Assembly: GCA_017507765.1 (NCBI GenBank)
Contig: JAFWAG010000066.1
Location: forward strand, 1-42,797
Reading direction: 5' to 3'
DNA: 42,797 nucleotides
Source: Alphaproteobacteria bacterium
GTDB lineage: Bacteria > Pseudomonadota > Alphaproteobacteria > CACZRW01
Shown: in pieces, positions 1-7,630 of the stretch
Position numbering within the stretch: position 1 is the first letter of the stretch
Layout: each line of letters begins with the position of its first letter
Made by a program: the position numbers and the translations under genes
The notes under the pieces: model-generated
Database searches by the model: none
Seen by the model: only the letters and a program-made list of their open reading frames with translations
What the model was told of the DNA's origin: nothing

Positions 1-159
1 AGCATAAAAGATTTTTACAAAGCAGCGTCCTCTCTGGCTCCGCTGTTCCAAGAATATTTCCGCAGCTTTGCTTTGCAGATTTTAAAGCTTAAAGAATTAC
101 AAGATGCGGAATATTTAGATGAGTTTTTAAAACTTGAAATAAGTTTCGATAATCAATAA
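1..159 (+). CDS. C-terminal end of unknown protein (partial, cut by window edge)
   Basis: A frame open from base 1 encodes 52 residues and stops with TAA at 157-159. The visible tail is rich in Leu, Lys and Glu, probably helical, and ends in FDNQ. It carries no motif that identifies a family. It lies about 50 bases upstream of a small helical protein and a run of glycosyltransferase genes on the same strand, so a role in surface-polysaccharide synthesis is plausible by context only. The upstream part of the gene is outside the window. Confidence 0.55.
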   Translation, partial: SIKDFYKAASSLAPLFQEYFRSFALQILKLKELQDAEYLDEFLKLEISFDNQ

Positions 160-209
160 GCTAAAGATGTCTATAACAAACTGTTAGATTTAAGGAAAGA
201 GATGTAAAG

Positions 210-644
210 ATGGCAGAAACCCTAGGTTCATTATGCGATAAGCTTACAATCGTAAAGCTAAAACAATTTCATAGTACAGATGCAGAAAAATTAGCCAGCT
301 TGGCTAACCAAGAAAAACAGCTGCAAGAGGAAATAGATACGTTTGTAAGCGATGCTTTATCGGGAAGGATTCCCTTTGAAAAATTATCCTTCGCCGCAAA
401 TAAAGTTTATAAAAAAGAAGGCAATGAAATAGAGGTAATATCTGGAAACATCGGTCAAATATTTGCAAAATTGGCAGAGGTAAATTGTAAATTATGGCAT
501 GAGCAAGATAAAGTTTATGACTTTTCCAAAGTCCCCGCAGAAGAGAAAGACATCGTTGTAAAACAGCTTGGTGTATTGAACCTTGAAAGAAACCAATACA
601 TTGATAAAATAGACTCCTTGCTTAAAGAGAGTTTAAAAAAATGA
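210..644 (+). CDS. Small helical protein, DUF6165/DUF4254-like, in glycan cluster
   Basis: This 144-residue soluble protein is almost entirely helical. Near the N-terminus it has CDKLTIVKLK (about residues 9-18). Near residue 95 it has LWHEQDKV, followed by a C-terminal helix of the LNLERNQYIDKID type. From memory, this arrangement (a DKLTI helix, an LWxxxD segment, then an N-x-x-R-x-x-I helix) recalls the small DUF6165 or DUF4254 proteins found among LPS and capsule genes. Their biochemical role is not established. The stop overlaps the start of the next gene by 4 bases (ATGA), so the two are probably translationally coupled. The start is supported by a purine-rich stretch (GGAAAGAG) upstream. 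The family call is tentative. Confidence 0.6.
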   Translation: MAETLGSLCDKLTIVKLKQFHSTDAEKLASLANQEKQLQEEIDTFVSDALSGRIPFEKLSFAANKVYKKEGNEIEVISGNIGQIFAKLAEVNCKLWHEQDKVYDFSKVPAEEKDIVVKQLGVLNLERNQYIDKIDSLLKESLKK

Positions 645-1813
645 ACATATTGTTTGTTCAACTTGGCTCTATGGGTGATTGTTTGTTGGCAACAACTATT
701 GCTCGACAAATAAAAGAGGTTGATTATCCAAACTGTCATCTAACTTGGATGATTGGCGATATATTTGAAACCGTAATTAAAAACAATCCCTATGTTGATG
801 ATACAATAACCATTCCTTTAAAATATGAAAACGATGCTATCATCAAAGCAAGAGAAAACATTGCTACTTTCGTAGATGAAGCCCAAAAAAAGCAGAAGTT
901 TGACAAAGTAATAATTCTTGATGTAACGCCAACCAACAAAAATTTTCATTATGGAACCTACCGTTCTATTTATTTTCGGATTTATAAAGAAGTTTACTGG
1001 AATGAAGTTACGGTTTCACCGGAACCGGTAATAAATCTTTTGCCTGAAGAAGTGGCTAATGTTGAGGCTTTTGTAAAAGCAAATAAATTAGATGAAGATA
1101 ACTGCTATCCGATTTTAATCGAAGCCGGCGCCAAAAGCGCCCAATCGGAATTAAATATGGATTTAGCATTATATGTCGCCGAAGAATTGGTAAAGAAATA
1201 TAATCATGTTAAATGTATTATATCTTCAAAAGAGAAGCTTCCCAGCGACATATCGCCAAGAATTATTGACGGCAGCGTCTTAACGTTTAGAGAAAATGCA
1301 GAGCTTTTAAATCATTGTAAGTTATTCTTAGGCGGAAACAGTGGCATAACTTGGTTGAATGTTTCCACTTGGTCTAAAAAAACACCGATGATTCAAAATG
1401 TTGTTAAACCGTTCACTCTGGTGCCGGTTCTATCCATGTCTGTTGATATGGATTTTAAGAATGTCGGTCAATCAACCGAAGGTTTAATTGAGCTTGGCTC
1501 TCCTTCAAGAAAAAAATATTTACAATGTATTTATGATGTTATAGATAATTCATTCAAGGTTGCAAAATCACATTATCAATCAAATGAACATAATTTAAAC
1601 ATTAAAGAAAATTTGCGTTATGCAATACGGAGTAAGTACGATATTTACCTCTTTAGAAAGATTAAAATCGGAACGTTTTCTGTAAGTTGTGATGGAAGAG
1701 AGAGGGGAAAGATAAAACTTTTGGGAATACCCATTTTTGAGACAGAAAAAGTAACTAACAGGATAAAGATAAAGTTTTTAAAAATTACCATTTTACTATT
1801 AAGGAGAAAATAA
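641..1813 (+). CDS. Glycosyltransferase family 9 (heptosyltransferase-like)
   Basis: This 390-residue protein resembles GT9 enzymes, the ADP-heptose:LPS heptosyltransferase family that acts on the cytoplasmic face of the inner membrane. The N-terminal Rossmann domain starts MNILFVQLGSMGDCLLAT, which is the GT9 acceptor-side signature. The nucleotide-sugar side has LFLGGNSGITWLNVSTW (about residues 227-243), equivalent to the conserved GxDSGxxHLA segment, with N in place of the usual D. The last 60 residues form a basic extension carrying KIKLLGIPIF. A very similar element ends the glycosyltransferase at 3073-4182. The gene overlaps its upstream neighbour by 4 bases and is followed after 1 base by the methyltransferase. 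The sugar donor and acceptor cannot be read from sequence. Confidence 0.85.
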   Translation: MNILFVQLGSMGDCLLATTIARQIKEVDYPNCHLTWMIGDIFETVIKNNPYVDDTITIPLKYENDAIIKARENIATFVDEAQKKQKFDKVIILDVTPTNKNFHYGTYRSIYFRIYKEVYWNEVTVSPEPVINLLPEEVANVEAFVKANKLDEDNCYPILIEAGAKSAQSELNMDLALYVAEELVKKYNHVKCIISSKEKLPSDISPRIIDGSVLTFRENAELLNHCKLFLGGNSGITWLNVSTWSKKTPMIQNVVKPFTLVPVLSMSVDMDFKNVGQSTEGLIELGSPSRKKYLQCIYDVIDNSFKVAKSHYQSNEHNLNIKENLRYAIRSKYDIYLFRKIKIGTFSVSCDGRERGKIKLLGIPIFETEKVTNRIKIKFLKITILLLRRK

Positions 1814-1814
1814 G

Positions 1815-3056
1815 ATGACAAAAGTTACGAAATTGGAAAAGTGCCGTGTTTGTGGCAACACTCATATGAGTGTCGTTCTTGATTTAGGCGAACAAGAGTT
1901 AACCGGAGTATTCCCCAAAGAAAAGGGTGTAAAACTTACCGAAGGACCAATGCAATTAGTATGGTGTCCGGAATGCGGTTTGTTGCAATTGGGTCATTCT
2001 TATGACTTAGATGAAATGTATGGTGAAAATTATGGCTATCGCTCAGGTTTGAACCAGTCTATGGTAAAACACCTAAGCAACAAGATTGCTCAATTGGAAA
2101 AATTGTATAATTTAAAATCCGGCGACATTGTTCTGGATATCGGCAGCAATGATGCCACTACTTTAAAATCATACAAAACGTCCAATTTGCGTAAAATCGG
2201 TATAGATCCGACCGGTAAAAAGTTCCACCAATTTTACACTTCCGATATCCAATTAGTTCCGGATTTCTTTACCGCCGAAAACTATCGTAAAGTATTTCGG
2301 GGGGGGGAGAAGGCGAAAATCATTACATCCATTGCCATGTTTTATGATTTGCCTTCGCCAATTGATTTTGTAAAAGATATTGCTTCTATTTTGGCAGACG
2401 ATGGTGTTTGGCATTTTGAACAAAGCTATATGCCGGCAATGTTAAGATTGAACTCCTATGACACGGTTTGTCATGAGCATTTGGAATATTATTCTTTAGG
2501 CGTAATAAAATATATCTTAGACCAAGCCGGCATGAAAATCATTGATGTAAAGCAAAATGATATTAATGGCGGAAGCTTTGCCGTAACGGCAGCTTTACAG
2601 TCTTCGACGTTGCCAAGTAACACTCCGGTCATCAACTGGATGTTGGAACAAGAAGAAAGAATGGGTCTCAGAACAATTGAACCATATAAAGATTTTGAAA
2701 AAAGAGTTCTGCGTCATCGTAGCGATTTAAACCGCTTGTTAAAGGCGTTGCATGATGACGGCAAAGTTATCATGGGTTATGGTGCGTCAACAAAGGGAAA
2801 TACGGTATTGCAGTATTGTGACTTGGACGCAGATATTATCACCGCCATTGCCGACGTTAATCCCGATAAGTTTGGAGCCTACACTCCCAAGACCATGATT
2901 CCTATAATTTCTGAAGAGGATGCTAAGGCGCAAAATCCGGACTATTTCTTGGTTTTACCGTGGCATTTCAAGAATGGTATTTTGGAAAGAGAGCAAGACT
3001 TCCTGCAATCTGGCGGAAAGATGATTTTCCCGTTCCCTGAAATTGAAATTATATAG
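1815..3056 (+). CDS. SAM-dependent sugar C-methyltransferase (TylC3/NovU-like) with internal G9 tract
   Basis: This 413-residue protein has the three-part architecture of NDP-sugar C-methyltransferases. First is an N-terminal zinc-binding region with two Cys pairs (CRVCG near residue 10, CPECG near 52). Second is a Rossmann SAM-binding core with DIGSNDATTLKSY near residue 110. Third is a C-terminal Methyltransf_14-type region with GYGASTKGNTVLQYC. The segment CHEHLEYYSL is typical of these enzymes, which methylate a ketosugar nucleotide on carbon. It sits between glycosyltransferase genes, so the product probably enters a surface glycan. An uninterrupted run of nine G at 2299-2307 encodes R-G-G (codons 162-164). 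A change of one G would end translation soon after, which suggests possible phase variation. Confidence 0.88.
   Translation: MTKVTKLEKCRVCGNTHMSVVLDLGEQELTGVFPKEKGVKLTEGPMQLVWCPECGLLQLGHSYDLDEMYGENYGYRSGLNQSMVKHLSNKIAQLEKLYNLKSGDIVLDIGSNDATTLKSYKTSNLRKIGIDPTGKKFHQFYTSDIQLVPDFFTAENYRKVFRGGEKAKIITSIAMFYDLPSPIDFVKDIASILADDGVWHFEQSYMPAMLRLNSYDTVCHEHLEYYSLGVIKYILDQAGMKIIDVKQNDINGGSFAVTAALQSSTLPSNTPVINWMLEQEERMGLRTIEPYKDFEKRVLRHRSDLNRLLKALHDDGKVIMGYGASTKGNTVLQYCDLDADIITAIADVNPDKFGAYTPKTMIPIISEEDAKAQNPDYFLVLPWHFKNGILEREQDFLQSGGKMIFPFPEIEII
2299..2307 (+). repeat. Poly-G tract (G9) inside methyltransferase gene
   Basis: Nine consecutive G residues lie in an otherwise AT-rich coding sequence and are read as cgg-ggg-ggg. 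If one G is added, TGA is reached about 14 codons later near 2345. If one is lost, TAA is reached near 2370. Either change removes the C-terminal half of the enzyme. Such tracts are typical contingency loci in surface-glycan genes of host-associated bacteria. Confidence 0.7.
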
Positions 3057-3072
3057 GTAAGATTTGGCGGAT

Positions 3073-4182
3073 ATGCTAAAGGCACTTTTTATAAACTCAA
3101 GTTCAAAAAAATGCTCTATATATCAATCAGGTAAGATGATTTTTGATTGTTTAAGACAATCAAAAAAAGTTTCCTTTGATTATATTGAAATAGATAGCGA
3201 TAACAGGTTTATCCCTGTTGGCTATGATTTCTATTTGTTTAATTATCATTATGCCACAATGGGTTGGCTTGACTTAAAGGAATTAAAAAGACACTTCAGT
3301 TACATAATGACGATAGTGCTTGAAGTCTTGCCAAATAATCCGTTTCCATTGGTTGACGATAAAGCATTTGACGCATACTTGGCAATTGATCCGACCATGG
3401 AATCAGACAATCCCAAAGTCTTTGCTTTCCCCAGACCTTTGGAAAAAACTCTTGATATAGATTTATCCGAAGAATCAGAAACACCAATTATTGGTAGTTT
3501 TGGAATGCCTACGCCCGGAAAAGGTTTTGACCTTATTATTAAGGCAATTAATAAAGAGTTTGATAAAGCAATTTTCCGGCTAAATCTGTCCAAAGCCGAT
3601 TTTGTTCCTAATTATGAGGAAATAATACAATACTATACGGACCTTTGCCGACAAACTGCGAAATCGGGTATAGAGGTTCAGGTAACTTCGGATTTTATGA
3701 CCAAAGAGGAACTAATAAAGTGGTGTGCATCAAACACCATAAATTGTTTCTTTTATGATAGGAATCAGCCGGGTTTGTCTGCAACTACAGATCAGGCAAT
3801 AACTTCGGGGCGGCCGTTACTTATAAGTGATAATCCAACATTCCGGCACATACATAAATATATAAAGCCTTATCCTGAGTGGTCTATAAAGGAAGCCATA
3901 GTAAAAACGCCTTCTATCATCAAACAAATCCAAAAAGATTGGTCGCAAGAAGCATTCGCCGCTACCTTTGACGATATGATATCAAAGCTTGAAAACGATA
4001 TTAAGAATGCTCATGCAAAAATCGAACTTAAAAAGAAAGTAAACGTTGAACCGAAATTATGCCAATATGCATTTTATCTGTTTAATTTGATTCCGTTTAT
4101 AAAAGTTAAGTTTTTTGATAAGAAAAAGAGTATTGAACTATTCGGAATACCGTTTTTAACTATAAAAATAAAAAAGAAATAA
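3073..4182 (+). CDS. GT-B fold glycosyltransferase-like protein with basic C-terminal tail
   Basis: This protein of about 369 residues starts MLKALFINSS. An in-frame TTG at 3064 is an alternative start, and neither has a strong ribosome binding site. The middle has IGSFGMPTPGKGFDLI (about residues 138-153), which matches the start of the C-terminal Rossmann domain of GT4-like GT-B enzymes. Later GLSATTDQAITSGRPLLIS resembles their donor-site helix. The N-terminal half is divergent. The C-terminus carries SIELFGIPFLTIKIKKK, closely like the tail of the GT9 enzyme at 641-1813. Donor and acceptor are unknown. It lies 16 bases after the methyltransferase in the same cluster. Confidence 0.7.
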   Translation: MLKALFINSSSKKCSIYQSGKMIFDCLRQSKKVSFDYIEIDSDNRFIPVGYDFYLFNYHYATMGWLDLKELKRHFSYIMTIVLEVLPNNPFPLVDDKAFDAYLAIDPTMESDNPKVFAFPRPLEKTLDIDLSEESETPIIGSFGMPTPGKGFDLIIKAINKEFDKAIFRLNLSKADFVPNYEEIIQYYTDLCRQTAKSGIEVQVTSDFMTKEELIKWCASNTINCFFYDRNQPGLSATTDQAITSGRPLLISDNPTFRHIHKYIKPYPEWSIKEAIVKTPSIIKQIQKDWSQEAFAATFDDMISKLENDIKNAHAKIELKKKVNVEPKLCQYAFYLFNLIPFIKVKFFDKKKSIELFGIPFLTIKIKKK

Positions 4183-4230
4183 TTTTTTAAAATTGTAAAT
4201 TGGCATATCCGTCGCAGTAAGGAAATCAGC

Positions 4231-5478
4231 ATGAAATTATTTAAAAAGTTTTATAGAAACCTTATAAAAAAGCGGGATTGTTTTGCCACCAAGCAGCTTT
4301 TTACAGCGTCGTTAGATACAGGCGACTTTAATCTTGAAAAATATAAAGATATATCAATTGCCCATGTTTCAACTTACAATATTTTATGCGGCATTGCTTC
4401 TTATTGTAAAAATCTGAAAGACGGTCTTGATACATTAGGAATAAAAAACGATGTTATTGATGGTGGCTTGAATATAAAACAAGTAAATCAGTCTTCGGAA
4501 GCTGAAGTAATTGAATATTATAGAAATATTGCCGAAAAATGTAAAAATTATGACACTGTAATTATTCAACATGAGTATTCTTTCTTTTTTGCCAAAGATA
4601 TGAGCTTTTCTGTTGCTAATAATATATTATTGGATTTTCTAAATCATTTAAGCCAACATGACCGTATTGAAAATATCTTACTTTTAATGCACTCTTCACC
4701 TGATGCTGCCTTTGGCGATAAATATGCAAAAAATAGTGGTGATTTTTTTCCTTCTCTTCGCCAAAATAAAAAGATTAAGTTTTTATCAACAAACCCTCAT
4801 TCGACATATATTCTGTCGCAATTGGGGATTACGGCTTATCCTTTAATCTTACCGATTCCCAGCCAAGATTATGAAGTCAAAAAAGATATCCAAGATATTG
4901 TCAAAGCAAAATTAGATTTACAAAAAAATGATATCGTTCTGGCTACGATTGGATTTATTCTTAAAGAAAAAAGAACCATAGATGCGGTAAAGGTCTTAAA
5001 ACTTCTTCCCGATAATTATAAACTCATGATTGTCGGAGGCATAAAAGAAGAATGGTCGGATACATACCTTAGTCAAGTTTGCGATGAAATAAAGTCTAAC
5101 AATCTTGAAAAGAGAGTTTTTATAACCGGTTGCTATAAAGACGAAGATTTAAACAGTTATACATCTATGACAGATATAATGTTGGCGCTTTATTCTGATA
5201 CTTTCAAAGTACAAGGTGCTTCCATAAATACAATGATAGCAACCTTAAAACCAACGATAGCTTATAACAATGACACTTACTCAACGTTAAATAATTTAAC
5301 TCCATATAAGCCGTTGAAGTTATGTAAATACGATGATTTAAAATCTTTAAAATCAACAATTGAAGAAGTTGCCGGTAATGACCGTTTAAAAAAATATATG
5401 GTAGAGCAAGCCCAAGGTTATATCAGCGAGAAGTCTATTGTAAAATTAGCTCAGTTAACTCTTAAAGCCATTGATTAG
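4231..5478 (+). CDS. Glycosyltransferase family 4-like
   Basis: This 415-residue protein has two Rossmann-like halves typical of GT-B enzymes. The N-terminal half contains IAHVSTYNILCGIASYCKNL (about residues 43-62), a GT4-type opening with the glycine-rich acceptor loop. The C-terminal half contains ATIGFILKEKRTIDAVKVL and later KLMIVGGI, the usual position for donor nucleotide-sugar binding. The classical EX7E glutamates are not obvious, so the exact subfamily is uncertain. It begins 48 bases after the preceding glycosyltransferase and its 3' end runs close to the FkbM methyltransferase start. It has no signal peptide or membrane segment and is expected to act on the cytoplasmic face of the inner membrane. 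Confidence 0.75.
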   Translation: MKLFKKFYRNLIKKRDCFATKQLFTASLDTGDFNLEKYKDISIAHVSTYNILCGIASYCKNLKDGLDTLGIKNDVIDGGLNIKQVNQSSEAEVIEYYRNIAEKCKNYDTVIIQHEYSFFFAKDMSFSVANNILLDFLNHLSQHDRIENILLLMHSSPDAAFGDKYAKNSGDFFPSLRQNKKIKFLSTNPHSTYILSQLGITAYPLILPIPSQDYEVKKDIQDIVKAKLDLQKNDIVLATIGFILKEKRTIDAVKVLKLLPDNYKLMIVGGIKEEWSDTYLSQVCDEIKSNNLEKRVFITGCYKDEDLNSYTSMTDIMLALYSDTFKVQGASINTMIATLKPTIAYNNDTYSTLNNLTPYKPLKLCKYDDLKSLKSTIEEVAGNDRLKKYMVEQAQGYISEKSIVKLAQLTLKAID

Positions 5479-5494
5479 ATATAAGGATATTGCA

Positions 5495-6301
5495 ATGTCG
5501 AAAATATTAAAGAAGCTTAAAACAAAGGTTTATAGTTCAAAGTTTTTAAAATCCCAATTTTTAAAATACTGCAAATCTTTATCAATTGCTGATTTAGCTC
5601 ATGTATCTGATGACTGTGCAAGGATTTCATATTCTCAATTCGGTGAAGATAGGATTTTAGAGTTTGCCATTATGATTTTACAAAATAAGAAAATCATAGA
5701 AAACCCCACCTATCTTGATATCGGCGGGAACAATCCGTTTTCGTCAAGCAATTCCTACTTTTTGCACCGCCAAGGATATAAAGGCGTTGTTATCGAACCC
5801 AACCCCAAGCTCGCCGAAGCCTTTTTAAAAGCTCGTCCAACAGATACGGTATTAAATATCGGCATTCATTTTACAGACGAAGACATTGATTCCCTACCGT
5901 TTTATATATTGAATTATCACGGCTCGAGTTCTTTTGATAAGGCTAGTGTTGAAGAATATATGCAATTACAAAAAGACGCCTTTATCGAAAAGGTTGAAAA
6001 TATAAAAATTAAAAATATAAATAAAATTATTGAAGAATATTTTGCTAATAAAGCACCGACTTTTATTTCCTTAGATGTAGAGGGAATTGATTTAGCTATT
6101 ATCAAAAGCTTTGATTTTACCAAATACAAGCCGGCTTTTTGGTGTATTGAAACTGCGGATTCTTGTTCTAATGACCATCTTGGTAAGAAATCTAATGACA
6201 TTTCCAATTATTTACTGTCCAAAGGTTATGAAATATATGCGGATACATATGTTAATACCATTTTTATTGACAGCAATTTATTGCAGGAAATGACAAAGTA
6301 G
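5495..6301 (+). CDS. FkbM family SAM-dependent methyltransferase
   Basis: The chosen start is ATG 5495, which has AAGGA at 5483-5487 about seven bases upstream. An in-frame TTG at 5471 would overlap the preceding gene and has no such site. The 268-residue protein carries SQFGEDRILEFAI, then YLDIGGNNPFSSSNSYF (SAM motif I) and VVIEPNPKL. Later comes FISLDVEGIDLAIIKSFDF, the FkbM signature in which a D-x-E-G segment precedes a conserved helix. FkbM-type enzymes O-methylate sugars or similar hydroxyls. This is the last gene of the glycan cluster and is followed by a 93-base gap before an unrelated regulatory module. Confidence 0.85.
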   Translation: MSKILKKLKTKVYSSKFLKSQFLKYCKSLSIADLAHVSDDCARISYSQFGEDRILEFAIMILQNKKIIENPTYLDIGGNNPFSSSNSYFLHRQGYKGVVIEPNPKLAEAFLKARPTDTVLNIGIHFTDEDIDSLPFYILNYHGSSSFDKASVEEYMQLQKDAFIEKVENIKIKNINKIIEEYFANKAPTFISLDVEGIDLAIIKSFDFTKYKPAFWCIETADSCSNDHLGKKSNDISNYLLSKGYEIYADTYVNTIFIDSNLLQEMTK

Positions 6302-6342
6302 ATGCCTAAAGGTTAAAGCTTTCATTTTTTCTTAAAAAATAA

Positions 6343-6369
6343 TGAACCATTTTGTGTTATCCTTCGTTA
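6343..6369 (+). promoter_or_regulatory. Candidate ECF sigma-type promoter (GAACC-N16-CGTT)
   Basis: The sequence TGAACC at 6343-6348 is followed, after 16 bases, by CGTT at 6365-6368. A GAAC-type -35 with a CGT-type -10 at 16-17 bases is the usual arrangement for group IV (ECF) sigma factors. It lies about 25 bases upstream of the first gene of an operon that encodes an ECF sigma factor, which suggests autoregulation. No housekeeping TTGACA-type promoter is obvious in the same gap. Confidence 0.55.
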
Positions 6370-6394
6370 TAAAGGTTATCAGACGGAGGATAGA

Positions 6395-6667
6395 ATGGAC
6401 GATATTTCTGCATTATTAAAAGAAGCAAAGCCCTTATATTTCACGCGCAAGCAAAGAAGGCAACAAGTTAAAAAAGGCCTTTCTTGCGCTGCTTGTATAG
6501 CTTTTGCGGGGGCGATATTTATTCCGTATTGGCAGTCCTCGTCTGAGGATATAGCATTTTCTTTATATGATGTTGCGGCATATGATGAAGCCTTTGATTA
6601 TCAAGGTTCGGTTATAAAAGATATGGGGCTTCCGACTGATGATTTCGGCTTGCTTATGGTTTTATAA
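6395..6667 (+). CDS. Small single-pass membrane protein, putative anti-sigma factor
   Basis: This 90-residue protein has a short, basic N-terminal part (residues 1-28, containing FTRKQRRQQVKKG). One hydrophobic segment follows (about residues 29-46, SCAACIAFAGAIFIPYW), then an acidic tail of about 44 residues that should lie in the periplasm. GGAGG lies a few bases upstream of the ATG. The stop TAA is directly followed by the ATG of the sigma factor, so translation is probably coupled. Its size, single membrane span and adjacency to an ECF sigma gene resemble CnrY-type anti-sigma factors. I see no conserved zinc-binding anti-sigma motif, so the role is inferred from context. Confidence 0.6.
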   Translation: MDDISALLKEAKPLYFTRKQRRQQVKKGLSCAACIAFAGAIFIPYWQSSSEDIAFSLYDVAAYDEAFDYQGSVIKDMGLPTDDFGLLMVL

Positions 6668-7171
6668 ATGGAAGAACTAATTGCAGCAAATCGTTCAGTC
6701 GTCCGTTCGGTTATCAAAAAGATGACCGGCTCGTATAACGAGGATATAGAACAGGAAGTGTATATCAAAGCGTGGCGTAATTTATCTTCGTATCAGGAAA
6801 AGGGAAAGCTTGGGGCTTGGTTTGCCGTTATTACTAGGAACTTATGTCTTGATTATTTCAAATCTGGACAGCGCAGAATGCAGAGCTTAGGAGAGGACGC
6901 AGCCGAAGAAATCAAAGATGAAAGGCTTTCGCCGGAGGAAGCATTAACCTTAAAAGTTCGGCAAAAAAGGATTTTAAAAGCCGTTGACGCTCTTCCGGCA
7001 AAAATGCGCAAAGTTATAGAACTGCATGAGTTCGAGGAGATGAGTTGTGAAGACATTGCCTTAAAGTTAGCCATTCCGGTTGGTACGGTTAAATCTCGTC
7101 TTTTTACCGCCCGCCGTATTTTAAGCGAAAAGCTGAAAGATTTGTATCAAGACGGAAAAGAAGTATCGTAA
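6668..7171 (+). CDS. RNA polymerase ECF-type sigma factor
   Basis: This 167-residue protein has the two-domain layout of group IV sigma factors. Region 2 contains DIEQEVYIKAWRNL (about residues 26-39) and TRNLCLDYFK, used for core binding and -10 recognition. Region 4 contains LPAKMRKVIELHEFEEMSCE and then IPVGTVKSRLFTARRIL, the helix-turn-helix that reads the -35 element. Region 1 is absent and region 3 is reduced to a linker, as usual. It is placed directly after a small membrane protein (likely its inhibitor) and before a periplasmic Spy-like protein, and the operon is preceded by a GAACC-N16-CGTT promoter. It most likely controls its own operon and some envelope or metal-stress genes. Confidence 0.93.
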   Translation: MEELIAANRSVVRSVIKKMTGSYNEDIEQEVYIKAWRNLSSYQEKGKLGAWFAVITRNLCLDYFKSGQRRMQSLGEDAAEEIKDERLSPEEALTLKVRQKRILKAVDALPAKMRKVIELHEFEEMSCEDIALKLAIPVGTVKSRLFTARRILSEKLKDLYQDGKEVS

Positions 7172-7197
7172 TTGTTTTTTATAAAGGAGAAATAGCC

Positions 7198-7596
7198 ATG
7201 AATAAAATCATTTTAAGCGGTATATCCCTAAGTCTTTTATTAGGAGCAACCGGAGCTTTTGCGGCAGATGTTCCGCCACCGCCTCCACCGCCGGATAGGC
7301 CAATGTTGGAAAATGTGCTTAAAGCTCCGCGGTTTTCCCCAAAACATTTTGAAGAAAAACTGCATCTTACCAAAGAGCAGAAAGAACGAGCCAAAGAAAT
7401 TCGGGAAGAAGGCAGAGAAAAGCTGAAACCGATAATGGAGGAAATGAAAGCCTTACGGAAAAAGGCTGACGAAATCCGCAAAGATAATATGGAGGAGTTT
7501 GAAAAAATCCTTACTCCGGAACAAAGGAAGATTTTGAAAAGCTTTGAAAAGGGCAGACATAAAAAGCCCATAAAGCCACATAAAGATATAGATTAA
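7198..7596 (+). CDS. Periplasmic Spy/CpxP-like protein
   Basis: This 132-residue protein has a clear signal peptide ending ATGAFA-AD (about residues 16-23), followed by a run of seven prolines. The mature part is a charged helical protein with two LTxxQ-type elements, HLTKEQKERAKEI and ILTPEQRKILKSF. These mark the Spy/CpxP/CnrX superfamily of periplasmic chaperones and metal sensors. A His- and Lys-rich tail (RHKKPIKPHKD) could bind metal. AAGGAG lies upstream of the ATG. It is the last gene of the ECF sigma operon and is followed by a strong terminator. It could be the signal sensor of the module, like CnrX, or simply a regulon member that buffers misfolded proteins. Confidence 0.82.
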   Translation: MNKIILSGISLSLLLGATGAFAADVPPPPPPPDRPMLENVLKAPRFSPKHFEEKLHLTKEQKERAKEIREEGREKLKPIMEEMKALRKKADEIRKDNMEEFEKILTPEQRKILKSFEKGRHKKPIKPHKDID

Positions 7597-7600
7597 CTTT

Positions 7601-7630
7601 TTAAAGCCCTTTATTTTAAAGGGCTTTTTT
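7601..7630. terminator. Bidirectional rho-independent terminator
   Basis: A perfect 10-bp inverted repeat, AAAGCCCTTT (7603-7612) and AAAGGGCTTT (7618-7627), with a 5-base loop, is followed by a T run on the + strand and preceded by A/T bases that give T on the - strand. It sits between two convergent genes and overlaps the 3' end of the minus-strand gene. Confidence 0.85.

Noticed and set aside
6318-6342. ATTTTTT-CTT-AAAAAAT hairpin after the FkbM gene as a terminator
   Set aside because: The stem is only A/T pairs and no T run follows it, so it would be too weak for intrinsic termination.
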